DNA of 60,342 bases from NCBI GenBank assembly GCA_015521325.1, contig WAOK01000005.1:1-60342 (forward strand), written 5' to 3'. Of this stretch, positions 1 to 8,762 are shown one piece after another; positions within the stretch are counted from its first letter, which is position 1, and each line of letters starts with the position of its first letter. The notes beneath the pieces are model-generated. The model worked only from the letters and a program-made list of their open reading frames with translations. It had not been told where the DNA came from and did no database searches. Made by a program: the position numbers and the translations under genes. The stretch comes from Desulfurococcales archaeon. GTDB taxonomy: Archaea > Thermoproteota > Thermoprotei_A > Sulfolobales > NBVN01.

Positions 1-119
1 GGGCCGGGCATGACAGAAAAGTTACCCCGAGGATAACAGGGTCGTCGCGGGCGAGAGCCCACATCGACCCCGCGGTTTGCTACATCGACGTCGGCTCTTC
101 CCATCCTGGGGGTGCAGCA
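1..119 (+). rRNA. 23S rRNA, partial, exon 1 (domain V)
   Basis: This is the peptidyl-transferase part of domain V. The universal GATAACAGG core lies at 32-40 (E. coli 2447-2455) and the conserved TCGACGTCGGCTC segment follows at about 84-96. The 5' part of the gene lies outside the window. Exon 1 stops after GCAGCA; joining it to the G at 774 restores the normal spacing to the conserved CCCAAGGG motif, which places the junction at about E. coli 2534/2535. The assignment is from recognisable conserved rRNA sequence and is secure. Confidence 0.96.
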
Positions 120-773
120 AGGGGCGAGAGGCAACGAATGACGCTCACTATATAAGGAATTACTAGATGGGGGTCACGGATGGAGTACAGAGTAATATGG
201 CCGAAGACAAGGAAATACCTGGAGGAATACCTAGCAGGCCTCATAGCGGGAGACGGGCAGATAGAGAAAAAGAGAATCACGATAACCGACTCAAGCAAAG
301 AATTCCTCGACGAAGTAGCAACAAGGATGATCAACGTCCTAGGAGTAGAGCCAAGGATACATCAAAGAACTAACGCAAACGCATACTACCTAAGGATATA
401 CGGCATTGGAATAGTCAAGGAGTTCCGACAACTGATAACCGAACTAAAGAGCAGGCCAACACTGAACTTCATACGCGGGTTCTTCGACGCTGAGGGAACA
501 ATAAACGTGGAACAAGGTAAGTACATAGTCATAGAGATAAGCCAGCACGAAGGAACAATAATAGCAAACCTAGCGATAGCACTCAGAGACAGGTGCATAT
601 ACCCCTACATCAGATATCGGGAATACTACGACCCCCGACCCAAGAAAAGAAGAACATACACCCGCTACGTACTCCGCATAAAACGCATGTCCTCAGTCTA
701 CAGGTTCCTAAACAGGGTGGGTGTAAGACACCCCAAACACATATCAAAACTTACGGGCCTCCGCCCCCTGTAA
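120..773 (+). other. Archaeal bulge-helix-bulge intron in 23S rRNA
   Basis: The 654-nt intron interrupts domain V. A bulge-helix-bulge can be drawn directly. The outer helix is 108-112 with 775-779. The four-base-pair centre is 114-117 with 768-771 (one G.U pair). The inner helix is 121-126 with 762-767. The two three-nt bulges are 118-120 (CA^A) and 772-774 (AA^G). Cutting after the second bulge nucleotide gives exactly the exon ends inferred from 23S conservation. Position 113 is a single unpaired extra base. The tRNA/rRNA splicing endonuclease would be expected to remove the intron. It encodes one homing endonuclease. Confidence 0.93.
180..773 (+). CDS. LAGLIDADG homing endonuclease encoded in the 23S intron
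   Basis: The 197-aa protein has two LAGLIDADG motifs, LAGLIAGDG at about 18-26 and a second copy (IRGFFDAEG) at about 98-106, with likely metal-binding acids D25 and E105. This is the single-chain, pseudo-symmetric layout of archaeal rRNA-intron endonucleases such as I-DmoI. Such enzymes cut intron-less 23S alleles and promote intron homing. Both motifs look intact, so the enzyme may be active. The TAA stop is the last three bases of the intron and lies inside the splicing motif. The ATG at 180 is the best start; no clear Shine-Dalgarno sequence is seen, and translation may use the excised intron RNA. Confidence 0.92.
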   Translation: MEYRVIWPKTRKYLEEYLAGLIAGDGQIEKKRITITDSSKEFLDEVATRMINVLGVEPRIHQRTNANAYYLRIYGIGIVKEFRQLITELKSRPTLNFIRGFFDAEGTINVEQGKYIVIEISQHEGTIIANLAIALRDRCIYPYIRYREYYDPRPKKRRTYTRYVLRIKRMSSVYRFLNRVGVRHPKHISKLTGLRPL

Positions 774-1145
<372 letters not shown>

Positions 1146-1173
1146 GCGTGTCGATAGGGCCTGTGCGCGGCGC

Positions 1174-1201
1174 TATCAAATTCTGATTTACTGATTTGAT
1201 A
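1174..1201. terminator. Stem-loop just downstream of 23S rRNA
   Basis: A perfect 8-bp inverted repeat (TATCAAAT at 1174-1181 and ATTTGATA at 1194-1201) has a 12-nt loop and lies about 30 nt after the presumed 23S end. It begins an abrupt switch to AT-rich DNA. It could terminate rRNA transcription or mark a processing site, but it could also be the edge of an inserted segment. The function is inferred from position only. Confidence 0.4.
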
Positions 1202-1283
1202 TGTCTGGTATTGCTGAGTTTTTAATTAAAGGCAAGAATTTAAGGTGAATCACTAAGAGATCGATTATGAGGGTAGATGCATA

Positions 1284-1721
1284 TTGACTAATAGGAACGA
1301 AAGAAAAGAAGATTTAGCATTATTAGGTTTAATTCTAGGGATTGGGACATCTTTCGTTTTAAGTTCTTTTGGAATAATTACTAACATTTACTTCTATGTG
1401 GTCAGTAACAGGGGACCCCTTATAAATCTTTCTTGTATTCTAGCAGGGTGTTTATTAGGATCAAGTGTTTTTATGCTCTCTCTTTCTATAAAGGAAAGGA
1501 GGATGAAGCAAACATTTCGTCATCTGTTTCTTTGGTTAGGAATATTTTTTATTATAATTTTTTTAATAGTAATATATTATATCTACATACACGAAGTCTC
1601 TTGTGTGCAAAGTTATGTTTTATATACTTTCTGCATTTTAGGAAGTTTTCTATTAGGTTCTGGAGTTTCACTGTTTATATATGCTTATTATAATATTAAT
1701 AAAATTATGAAATATTCTTAA
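1284..1721 (+). CDS. Hypothetical four-helix membrane protein, AT-rich
   Basis: The 145-aa protein has four hydrophobic segments at about 11-40, 46-69, 81-102 and 111-136, and a charged N terminus and loop (around 69-78). I recognise no family. The start is TTG at 1284, with GAGGG about 10 nt upstream and an A/T-rich stretch (TTTAATTAAA) further up as a possible promoter. The base composition is sharply different from its neighbours: A/T-rich third positions with Phe-, Ile- and Tyr-rich content. This, with its place directly behind an rRNA operon, suggests recent acquisition. The stop overlaps the convergent NIP7-like gene by four bases. Confidence 0.6.
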   Translation: MTNRNERKEDLALLGLILGIGTSFVLSSFGIITNIYFYVVSNRGPLINLSCILAGCLLGSSVFMLSLSIKERRMKQTFRHLFLWLGIFFIIIFLIVIYYIYIHEVSCVQSYVLYTFCILGSFLLGSGVSLFIYAYYNINKIMKYS

Positions 1722-2308
1722 TATTTATATTTTCTTTCTTTTTTTGTCTGTGATCTTATGTACCAGCCTATGTCGAAGATGTTCTTTGCTATGACTTCGT
1801 TTGGTTTCGCTTTCTGTGCTTCTTCGCAGCTGTTCTTTGTTGAGAGCCCTATGCCGTAGACCCAGCCCTCCTCGTCGATGATGGCCACTACCTCCCCGGC
1901 CTCTATTGGTGGATGGCATTGCTTGAGTGATGCTGCTAGGACGTCCCTCCCGTATAGATAGGGTCTCAGGCCCTGCTCCCTTACTGCATATGCCCTCACG
2001 GGGCGGCCCAGTGCTCTGTATATTTCTTGGACGAGGTTGTGGGAAGGTATGAAGTGGGGCCTGGCCCGCCTGACCCTCCCGAGGTATAGGCCGGCCGAGA
2101 ACGGTACCCTCCCGGCAGCCATTAGGGCCTGGACAGCCTCCGCCACCTCAGGTGTTAGGGCGTAGGCCTCGGTGAATGAGTCGCTGCATGTCAGCACCCG
2201 GAGGCCCTCGAGGGGCTTGAGGGCCTCGGCTCCGAACAACCTAGCCACGTGGGCGAGCACGTCCTCGCTGCCCCATGAGCACCTTATTGCGGGGCCTCCA
2301 GCAGGCAT
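1718..2308 (-). CDS. NIP7-like pre-PUA/PUA RNA-binding protein
   Basis: The 196-aa protein has a C-terminal PUA-like module at about 115-160, beginning YLYGRDVL and containing the hydrophobic run VVAIIDEEGWVYGIG. This resembles the PUA half of NIP7-type ribosome-biogenesis proteins. The family binds pre-rRNA during 60S (50S) assembly; the archaeal role is inferred. The lysine-rich C-terminal tail (SQTKKERKYK) is probably also RNA-contacting. It overlaps the end of the upstream m5C methyltransferase by 25 bp, so the two are probably translated from one message. A related possibility is the PUA domain of an rRNA methyltransferase that has become a separate protein. Confidence 0.62.
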   Translation of the reverse strand: MPAGGPAIRCSWGSEDVLAHVARLFGAEALKPLEGLRVLTCSDSFTEAYALTPEVAEAVQALMAAGRVPFSAGLYLGRVRRARPHFIPSHNLVQEIYRALGRPVRAYAVREQGLRPYLYGRDVLAASLKQCHPPIEAGEVVAIIDEEGWVYGIGLSTKNSCEEAQKAKPNEVIAKNIFDIGWYIRSQTKKERKYKY

Positions 2309-3327
2309 ATGAAGAACCCCTCCGTGCCGTGGGTGTGTGGGTAGAGCCTCCAGCAGTGCCTGGCCCAGTCACCGAACTCGACCCCAAACCACTCGGTAAC
2401 GCCTGGGGCAGGGTCGACGCCGGGGAGGCGCGGGGCCCTGACCACCCTCGCCCCAGGGACCCAGCGGAGTGCCTCAGCAACCACGGCCTCCCCCTCCTCC
2501 GGGGCTATCGAGCAGACCGTGTACAGCACCGCCCCGCCGGGGGAGGCGGAGTTGAGGGCCGCCACGAGGAGCCTGACCTGCCTCTCATGAGACCTGATGA
2601 GGTCCTCGTAGCTAGTCCTCACCTTCCTAAGCGGGTCAATACCTATGAGGCCCTCCCCCGTGCAGGGGGCGTCCAGAAGAACCCGAGGAAAGAACCTCCC
2701 GAACACGGAGGGTACGGCCTCAGCCCTCATCCTCTCGACAACGGCGTTACGCACGCCCAGCCTCTCAAGATTACTCCTCAGGACACCCACGCGGGCCCTA
2801 CTAACCTCCACAGCTACCAGGACACCCTCATTACGCATTAGATCAGCCAGAAAACTCGCCTTACCACCGGGTGCGGCGGCAGCGTCAAGCACCCTATCGC
2901 TCGGCCCAGCACCGAGGAGTAGGGGAGGGATCGTGGCCCCAGGGCCCCTGTGGAGGTAGTACCAACCCAGGAGGAACTCGTGAGTGGCCCCCAACGAAAC
3001 AGAGCCGCGGCCACCAACTACGAAGACCCTGTCACTCCACGGAACCCTCTCAAGGGAGTAGCCCAGGCCCTCAAGCCTCTCAACAAGCAACCCGCACGAG
3101 GGGGCTCGGAGGAGGTTGCACCTAACTGTTGGAGGAGGCGGGGACTGGAAAGCCTCGAGGAGTTCCCTAACCTCCCCCAGCCCCCCGAGGAGCTCAACAT
3201 ACCTGGCCACCATGTAGGGCCTGTACCCGAAGGACTCCGCCAGCTCCTTAACCTCCGGAGTAATGGACTCCTTAACCCTAGTCCACAGCCCCCTAAGGAC
3301 CTCAGCATATGTTCGCAAGTCACTCAC
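2284..3327 (-). CDS. NOP2/Sun-family RNA 5-methylcytosine methyltransferase
   Basis: The 347-aa SAM-dependent enzyme has motif I DAAAAPGGK at about 148-156, motif IV DAPCTGEG at 219-226 with Cys222, and motif VI with Cys272 (TVCSI). The two cysteines are the nucleophile and release pair of the NSUN/RsmB family, so it should be catalytically competent on rRNA or tRNA. The open frame extends 40 codons upstream, but the GTG at 3327 overlaps the TGA of the preceding gene (GTGA), the usual coupling in this window, and removes an unrelated extension. A second member of the family lies at 38906-40060. The exact RNA target is unknown. Confidence 0.88.
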   Translation of the reverse strand: MSDLRTYAEVLRGLWTRVKESITPEVKELAESFGYRPYMVARYVELLGGLGEVRELLEAFQSPPPPTVRCNLLRAPSCGLLVERLEGLGYSLERVPWSDRVFVVGGRGSVSLGATHEFLLGWYYLHRGPGATIPPLLLGAGPSDRVLDAAAAPGGKASFLADLMRNEGVLVAVEVSRARVGVLRSNLERLGVRNAVVERMRAEAVPSVFGRFFPRVLLDAPCTGEGLIGIDPLRKVRTSYEDLIRSHERQVRLLVAALNSASPGGAVLYTVCSIAPEEGEAVVAEALRWVPGARVVRAPRLPGVDPAPGVTEWFGVEFGDWARHCWRLYPHTHGTEGFFICLLEAPQ

Positions 3328-4136
3328 CGGGATGTGGGCCAGGAAATAACGATCTTGTCCCCGGGCCTCACACCTAAGGCCTCGGCAGCGGAGCCCATGA
3401 AGACAGCCAGCTCCGCGAGGAGGTACGAGCTCTCGTAAAGGGCGCACTCACCAGGCCTCACATGCGAGAACGCCCTCACGCGCCTACACCTCACCCCATT
3501 AACAACGACCACGTCACCGATCTTCAGCCCGAGCAGCTCGTCAACGTCCCTCATGGAGGCCCAAGTAACGACGTTCCCGAAGTCGTCAACGTGGAACACC
3601 TCAGTCACGACACCCTCACCAGAGACCTTCGGGACCCTAGGAGGTACCTCGACACGCACGAGTGAGGCCGGGTCAACAGGGTCGCCGAGGGCCCTGAGGT
3701 CAGCCCCAGCAGCTATCCTTGCAGCAGCGGGTGTGAAGAGATCCCTCCCATGAAAGGAGGGCGAGACCCTCGGCAAGCCCGCCCTACCCGGGTCGAGGGA
3801 CACTACCTCAACTATTCCGTCATCCTCCGCGGCCGGGACGAGGACGCCGTTATCGGGCCCGACGAAGAAGTACCTCCTACCCCTAATCGCTAGAGCCCTC
3901 CTCTCAGACCCCACAGTCGGGTCAACAACGACCACGAACACCGAGCCCTGCGGAAAATACCTGTACGAGAGGCGGAGAACGTATGCGGCATAGGCTATGC
4001 CGAACTTGGGCACGTCATGAGTCAGGTCGATGATGGGCGCGCCAGGGGCGATGGAGGCAGCGACTCCCTTCATCTCCCCCACGTACGGGTCCCTCAGCCC
4101 GAAGTCCGTCATGAACACTATCGGCCTCAAACCCAA
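3324..4136 (-). CDS. S-adenosyl-L-methionine hydroxide adenosyltransferase (DUF62 family)
   Basis: This 270-aa protein carries the family signatures: MTDFGLRDPYVGEMKG at the N terminus, VVDPTVGS at about 70-77, FVGPDNGVL at about 91-99 and SFHGRDLFTPAAA near 127-139. Members split SAM with water to give adenosine and methionine, and are related to SAM fluorinase and chlorinase. The chromosomal archaeal versions are hydrolases. It is the first of a coupled run with the m5C methyltransferase and NIP7-like gene, so SAM turnover and RNA methylation genes are transcribed together. Confidence 0.88.
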   Translation of the reverse strand: MGLRPIVFMTDFGLRDPYVGEMKGVAASIAPGAPIIDLTHDVPKFGIAYAAYVLRLSYRYFPQGSVFVVVVDPTVGSERRALAIRGRRYFFVGPDNGVLVPAAEDDGIVEVVSLDPGRAGLPRVSPSFHGRDLFTPAAARIAAGADLRALGDPVDPASLVRVEVPPRVPKVSGEGVVTEVFHVDDFGNVVTWASMRDVDELLGLKIGDVVVVNGVRCRRVRAFSHVRPGECALYESSYLLAELAVFMGSAAEALGVRPGDKIVISWPTSR

Positions 4137-4172
4137 CCCCGAAGAAGAGGCGCGGCACCAAAAATAACGGAG

Positions 4173-4736
4173 TCACTCACCCCTAGCCCCCAAGACCATC
4201 CTAAGGTAGGAATGAACTATCCTGTCGCCCTCCCCCTTACCCAGAACAGACTCGACGACCGAGAGAACCTCCTCAAGGCCCTCCCTATCACCCATCACCT
4301 CAACCTCCACGAACGACCCGAGCCCATCGACGCGGTCAGCCGTCACACTGAAGCCAAGGCCGTGAAGGGAGCCCTCGAACACCCTCCTCGACTTCCTAAC
4401 CCTCAAGGGCTCGAAACCAGCGTCAACGAAGAACCTTATAATGGGGTCACCGTCCTCCACCCTCGTCTCGTACTCCCTCCTAACCTTCACACCCTCGAAG
4501 CCCGGCACCCTCGACTTAAACGTCAGCACCCACTCCTCGACACCGCCCCCGGACCTCCTCCTAACCCTGGCAACCGCATCGATACCGCACCTCCTGAGCC
4601 TGAAGTACGTGTCCTCCTCAACACCCTCCCACACGGGCCGGAGGCCCAGCACCTCGGTTAATGCCTTAATAGCTAAGTCGAGGTCATCGACCCTGTACTT
4701 GACCTCCATCTCAACCCCTTCTCCCACCGCAATCAC
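4173..4736 (-). CDS. CYTH-domain protein (CyaB/ThTPase-like)
   Basis: The 187-aa protein has the CYTH signature ExExK at residues 9-13 (EMEVK), followed by conserved Arg/Lys and Glu positions of the tunnel fold: FRLRR around 45-49, VRRR around 58-61 and EVEVMG around 143-148. CYTH proteins bind triphosphate groups with divalent metals; members include class IV adenylate cyclases, thiamine-triphosphatases and inorganic triphosphatases. The substrate here is unknown. The ATG at 4736 is preferred because starting at the next Met would delete half of ExExK, and because it overlaps the acylphosphatase stop by 4 bp. Confidence 0.8.
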   Translation of the reverse strand: MIAVGEGVEMEVKYRVDDLDLAIKALTEVLGLRPVWEGVEEDTYFRLRRCGIDAVARVRRRSGGGVEEWVLTFKSRVPGFEGVKVRREYETRVEDGDPIIRFFVDAGFEPLRVRKSRRVFEGSLHGLGFSVTADRVDGLGSFVEVEVMGDREGLEEVLSVVESVLGKGEGDRIVHSYLRMVLGARGE

Positions 4737-5017
4737 CAGTACCTGATCCGGAAATCACGGAACTCGCCCTTATACTCCTCCCACTCAACATCGACCCTCT
4801 CAACCCTGGCCAGCGGGGGCCCCTCATGAGCCCAAGCAATCAGCTCCCTAACAGCGTCCTCCTCCCCCTCCACCACAGCCTCCACGGAACCGTCGGGCAG
4901 GTTTCTCACCCACCCGGTAACGCCTAGCTCGAGCGCCTTCCTCCTCATGTTAGCCCTGAAGAACACCCCCTGCACCAGCCCATAGATCCTCAGATGTGCC
5001 CTGACCTTCCTCCCCAC
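4733..5017 (-). CDS. acyP: Acylphosphatase
   Basis: The 94-aa protein is the normal size for the family. The phosphate-binding loop [12 protein letters not shown] (about 13-24) contains the catalytic Arg. [17 protein letters not shown] (about 35-51) contains the catalytic Asn. It hydrolyses carboxyl-phosphate bonds such as acetyl phosphate or carbamoyl phosphate. The start is GTG at 5017, 68 bp from the divergent nadM; an A/T core at about 5051-5060 may serve both genes. Confidence 0.92.
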   Translation of the reverse strand: MGRKVRAHLRIYGLVQGVFFRANMRRKALELGVTGWVRNLPDGSVEAVVEGEEDAVRELIAWAHEGPPLARVERVDVEWEEYKGEFRDFRIRYW

Positions 5018-5085
5018 CCCGAACCACCGATAACGTTAGGGGCGCGAGAGGAAAGAATTTTCCCCGAACACAGAAAGGAGAGGCG

Positions 5086-5628
5086 GTGGCGCGGATGGTG
5101 TGGTCTGACGTAACCCGTGGTTTCTACCCGGGCAGGTTCCAGCCAGTGCATTGGGGACACATAAACGTGATGAGGTGGGCGCTCGAGAGGGTTGACGAGC
5201 TGATAATAGGGATAGGCACGGCCCAGGAATCCCATACACCCCCTAACCCCCTAACGGCTGGGGAGAGGGTTGTCATGCTGAAGCTAGCCATAAGGGAGGC
5301 CGGGATAGACCCGTCGAGGGTCTACATAATCCCCATACCCGACATACTCATGAACTCCGTCTGGCCCCACTACGTCCAGATGTTCGTCCCAAGATTCAGG
5401 TACGCAATAGCTAGGAACCCGCTCGTCATAAGGCTATTCAAGGAAGCAGGGTACGAGGTACTCGTACCCCCGCCCTTCGAGAGGGGGAGGTACACCTCAA
5501 CCAGGTTAAGGAAGATGATGATAGAGGGCGACCCGGCATGGAGAGAGCTCGTGCCCAAGTCAGTGGCGGAGTTCCTCGACGAGATACGGGTAGAGGAGAG
5601 GATGAGGGAGGTAATGGGGGTTGACTAA
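5086..5628 (+). CDS. nadM: Nicotinamide-nucleotide adenylyltransferase, archaeal type
   Basis: The 180-aa enzyme joins NMN and ATP to make NAD+. The nucleotidyltransferase signature GRFQPVHWGH lies at about 16-25 and the C-terminal substrate motif YTSTRLRK at about 137-144. Length and motifs match archaeal NadM. Possible starts are GTG 5086 and ATG 5095. GTG is preferred because GGAG at 5077-5080 stands at the right distance. The end overlaps rtcA by 8 bp. Confidence 0.92.
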   Translation: MARMVWSDVTRGFYPGRFQPVHWGHINVMRWALERVDELIIGIGTAQESHTPPNPLTAGERVVMLKLAIREAGIDPSRVYIIPIPDILMNSVWPHYVQMFVPRFRYAIARNPLVIRLFKEAGYEVLVPPPFERGRYTSTRLRKMMIEGDPAWRELVPKSVAEFLDEIRVEERMREVMGVD

Positions 5629-6694
5629 GCCCCTAAGAATAGACGGCTCCTACGGCGAGGGAGGCGGGCAGATACTCAGGACCGCGGTGGCGCTCTCCGC
5701 AATAATCGGGAAACCCATAGAGGTAGTCAACATAAGGGCGAAGAGGCCTAAGCCGGGCCTCAAGAGACAGCACCTCACAGCCATAAGGGCGGCGGCCGAG
5801 ATAGCGGGGGCGGAGGTAGAGGGCATCCACCTAGGCTCGACAAGGATAGTGTTCCGCCCAACCCACATAAGGTCGGGGACCTACACCTTCGACATAGGCA
5901 CGGCCGGCTCGATAACGCTCCTCCTCCAGGCACTCCTCCCAATAATGGCCTACGCCCCCGGCCCGATAGAGGTGAGGATTAGGGGAGGCACCGACGTCCC
6001 CTGGTCACCCCCCATAGACTACCTTAGGAACGTCATCACCCACTACCTAAGGAAGTTCGGTTACGGGCCGGAAATAGAGCTAGTGAGGAGGGGCCACTAC
6101 CCCCGAGGAGGAGGGGTGGTGGTGGCCAGGGTGAGGAACCCGCCGAGGGGCTTCGAACCCGTCAGGCTCGTCCACAGAGGAGAAGTGACGGAGGTAAGGG
6201 GGATCTCCCACTGCGTCAGGCTCCCCAAGCACGTAGCGGAGAGGCAGGCAAGGGCGGCCGAGGAGGAGATAAGGAGGGCCGGCCTGCGGGCACCGATAAA
6301 CATAGAGATAGAGTGGTACGAACCACGCAGAGACCCACACCTAGGCCCGGGATCCGGCATAGTCATCTGGGCAGAGGCAGGGGAGGCAAGGATAGGCGGG
6401 GACTCGCTCGGCGCGAGGGGCAAGAGAGCCGAAGTAGTCGGGAAGGAGGCGGCGGAGAAGATGCTGAGAGACCTCGCCACTGGAGCGGCGCTGGATACAC
6501 ACATGGGCGACAACGCCATACCCTATGCCGCACTAGCCGAGGGCACCAGCGAACTCGGCGGAGCCCAACTAACAATGCATGCATACACAAATGCCTGGCT
6601 AGTAAAACAGATCCTCGGGGTAGAACTGGAGCTACAGGGCAAGATAGGGGAACCGTTCTTGATGAGGATTAGGGGTGCCGGCATAAGGACATAA
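5621..6694 (+). CDS. rtcA: RNA 3'-terminal phosphate cyclase
   Basis: The 357-aa protein converts RNA 3'-phosphates to 2',3'-cyclic phosphates using ATP through an adenylylated histidine. The N-terminal motif GSYGEGGGQILRT, the RGGG motif near 160 and the C-terminal HMGDN (about 300), which carries the catalytic His, are all present. Archaeal RtcA acts in RNA repair and may prepare ends for RtcB ligation. The TTG start at 5621 overlaps nadM by 8 bp, so the two are likely co-translated. Confidence 0.94.
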   Translation: MTKPLRIDGSYGEGGGQILRTAVALSAIIGKPIEVVNIRAKRPKPGLKRQHLTAIRAAAEIAGAEVEGIHLGSTRIVFRPTHIRSGTYTFDIGTAGSITLLLQALLPIMAYAPGPIEVRIRGGTDVPWSPPIDYLRNVITHYLRKFGYGPEIELVRRGHYPRGGGVVVARVRNPPRGFEPVRLVHRGEVTEVRGISHCVRLPKHVAERQARAAEEEIRRAGLRAPINIEIEWYEPRRDPHLGPGSGIVIWAEAGEARIGGDSLGARGKRAEVVGKEAAEKMLRDLATGAALDTHMGDNAIPYAALAEGTSELGGAQLTMHAYTNAWLVKQILGVELELQGKIGEPFLMRIRGAGIRT

Positions 6695-6697
6695 CGG

Positions 6698-6752
6698 CAT
6701 CACCGCCCGGTACGGGCCCGGGAGCTGACATGGTGTGGGTAACGCGGTGATG
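6698..6752. repeat. Inverted repeat between rtcA and the FKBP gene
   Basis: CATCACCGC (6698-6706) is repeated in inverted form as GCGGTGATG (6744-6752), enclosing a GC-rich 37-nt spacer that itself contains CCCGG...CCGGG symmetry. It sits right after the rtcA stop and just upstream of a TATA-like TTATAAT (6762-6768). It may be a transcript-end hairpin or an operator for the downstream gene. The structure is seen; the function is not established. Confidence 0.4.
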
Positions 6753-6798
6753 AGGCCCACCTTATAATCTCGGGCGTATAAGGTGTTAGGTGATAAGA

Positions 6799-7542
6799 GT
6801 GCCCTTCAGCAAGGGAGACATGGTCTTGGTCGACTACAGCGTGTTTGTGAAGGAGACAGGGGAACTCATAGAGACGACCTCTGAAGAGGTCGCTAAGAAA
6901 CACAACAAATACGACCCGAGGGCCTTCTACGAGCCCGCCCTCATCATAATCGGCGAGGGCAGGGCCCTCCCCGCCTTCGAGGAGGCCGTAGCGGAAGCGG
7001 AGGTCGGAGAGGAGAGGGAAGTGGAGATACCGCCGGAGAAGGCCTACGGCGAGAGGAAGGAGGAGTACGTGAAGGTGTTCACGATAAAGCAGCTGAGGAG
7101 GGCCCTAGGCGAGGAGAAGGTGAGGGAGCTGAGCGTCGGTGACGAGGTAGCATTCGGCGACACCGTCGGCAGAGTAATATCGATAACGGGCGGAAGGGTA
7201 ACGATAGACTTCAATCACCCACTGGCTGGCAAGACCCTCATACTCAGGTTCAAGGTCGTCAAGAAGCTCGAGGACGTGGAGGAGAAGATCAAGTACCTCG
7301 CAGCGAGGAGGTTCAGGGTGCCCGCGAAGGACATAGTGGCGAGCTACAACGAGGAAACAAAGACAGCGGCAGTCGAGATACCGAGGAAATTACTTGCCTC
7401 CGAGGACCTAGGCTATAGGATAGTCTTCGTTGCGGGCGACATAATAAAGTGGGTGAAGGAGGTCGAAAAAGTAGCTATATCAAGTCTCTTCACTAGGGAC
7501 GATTTCGAGCCGGAGAAGAGAGAGGAGGGTGAGAGCGAGTGA
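6799..7542 (+). CDS. FKBP-type peptidyl-prolyl cis-trans isomerase, SlyD-like
   Basis: The protein of about 247 aa begins with an FKBP fold: [13 protein letters not shown], then an insert-in-flap domain, then the return strand [13 protein letters not shown]-terminal extension of about 90 residues is typical of the longer archaeal FKBPs. The family isomerises X-Pro bonds and has chaperone activity. GTG 6799 is preferred because a textbook GGTGAT at 6789-6794 precedes it; an in-frame GTG at 6790 would also fit as a leaderless start, since a TATA-like box lies 25 nt upstream of it. The gene ends in a GTGA overlap with aIF2-gamma. Confidence 0.85.
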   Translation: MPFSKGDMVLVDYSVFVKETGELIETTSEEVAKKHNKYDPRAFYEPALIIIGEGRALPAFEEAVAEAEVGEEREVEIPPEKAYGERKEEYVKVFTIKQLRRALGEEKVRELSVGDEVAFGDTVGRVISITGGRVTIDFNHPLAGKTLILRFKVVKKLEDVEEKIKYLAARRFRVPAKDIVASYNEETKTAAVEIPRKLLASEDLGYRIVFVAGDIIKWVKEVEKVAISSLFTRDDFEPEKREEGESE

Positions 7543-8762
7543 GCGGCGAGTTAAGGCAGCCCGAGGTCAACATAGGTGTGGTGGGCCACGTAGACCACGG
7601 CAAGACAACGTTAGTGCAAGCGATCACCGGCATATGGACAGCGAGGCACTCAGAGGAGCTCAAGAGGGCGATGACCATCAAGCTGGGCTACGCTGACACA
7701 GCCATATATGAGTGCCCGGACCAGCCTGAGCCAGAGAGGTATACCACCCAGCCGAGGTGCCCTAACCCCGTCTACAGGAGGAGCGTATCATTTGTGGACG
7801 CCCCTGGGCACGAGGTCCTAATGGCGACGATGCTCTCAGGCGCGACGCTCATGGACGGCGCCATACTCGTCATAGCCGCTAACGAGCCCTGCCCACAGCC
7901 GCAGACAAGGGAGCACTTCGCCGCCCTGGGCATCATAGGAGTGAGGAAGCTCATAGTCGTGCAGAACAAGGTCGACGTAGTCAGCAAGGAACAGGCCCTC
8001 AGGAACTACCAACAGATAAAGGAGTTCCTCAAGGGCACATGGGCTGAGGACGCACCCATAATACCTGTCTCAGCACTCCACAAAGTAAACATTGACGTCC
8101 TCCTGATGGCGATAGAGAAGCTCATACCCACGCCTGAAAGGGATCTCGCCTCCCCGCCACTCATGTTCGTCGTCAGGTCATTCGACGTGAACAAGCCAGG
8201 CACCCCGCCCCACGAACTCGTCGGTGGCGTACTAGGCGGGTCACTGCTGAGGGGTGTGTTGAGGGTCGGCGACGAGATAGAGATCAAGCCGGGCATAAGG
8301 GTTCAGAAGGGCGGTAGGGTGGTCTACGAGCCATTGACGACCGAGGTCGTCAGCATAAGGTTCGGGAACCTGGAGGTCGAGGAGGCGAGGCCCGGAGGGC
8401 TGATGGCGATAGGGACGAGGCTCGACCCCTCACTGGCCAGGGCCGACAGGCTGATAGGGAACGTTGTCGGCAAGGCCGGCACTGTGCCGGACCCAGCGTA
8501 CTCCCTCACGATAGAGTACAGCCTCATGGAGAGGGTCGTCGGCGCCAGAGAGATGATCAAGGTACAGCCCTTGAGGGTCGGCGAGCCAATAATGATAACC
8601 GCTGGCTCAGCAGTCACCCTCGGTATAGTGACGAAGCTCGGGAAGGATGTCATGGAGACGAGGCTCAAGAGACCCGTCGTAGTATGGGAGGGCATGAGGG
8701 TAGCCCTCAGCCGCCAGATAATGGGTAGGTGGAGGCTTGTGGGCTGGGGCATAATAAAGTGA
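7539..8762 (+). CDS. eif2g: Translation initiation factor aIF2, gamma subunit
   Basis: The 407-aa GTPase delivers initiator tRNA. The P-loop GHVDHGKT is at 16-23, G3 DAPGH at about 87-91 and G4 NKVD at about 144-147, followed by two beta-barrel domains ending in GRWRLVGWG. The usual zinc knuckle is half lost: Cys59 and Cys74 remain, but the partners at about 62 and 77 are Gln and Pro. The gene heads the conserved archaeal block with a PIN protein, Rpo7, Spt4, eS24 and eS27. The GTG start overlaps the FKBP stop. Confidence 0.97.
   Translation: MSGELRQPEVNIGVVGHVDHGKTTLVQAITGIWTARHSEELKRAMTIKLGYADTAIYECPDQPEPERYTTQPRCPNPVYRRSVSFVDAPGHEVLMATMLSGATLMDGAILVIAANEPCPQPQTREHFAALGIIGVRKLIVVQNKVDVVSKEQALRNYQQIKEFLKGTWAEDAPIIPVSALHKVNIDVLLMAIEKLIPTPERDLASPPLMFVVRSFDVNKPGTPPHELVGGVLGGSLLRGVLRVGDEIEIKPGIRVQKGGRVVYEPLTTEVVSIRFGNLEVEEARPGGLMAIGTRLDPSLARADRLIGNVVGKAGTVPDPAYSLTIEYSLMERVVGAREMIKVQPLRVGEPIMITAGSAVTLGIVTKLGKDVMETRLKRPVVVWEGMRVALSRQIMGRWRLVGWGIIK

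Noticed and set aside
1146-1173. Idea that the 23S 3' end is truncated by the AT-rich insertion
   Set aside because: Alignment of the conserved GAAGACGG...TTGATGGGGC block with E. coli shows the remaining length of about 70 nt is present up to about 1145, so the gene seems complete.
6747-6753. GTGATGA as a possible C box upstream of the FKBP gene
   Set aside because: No D, D' or C' boxes stand at the right distances on either strand; it is better explained as one arm of the inverted repeat.
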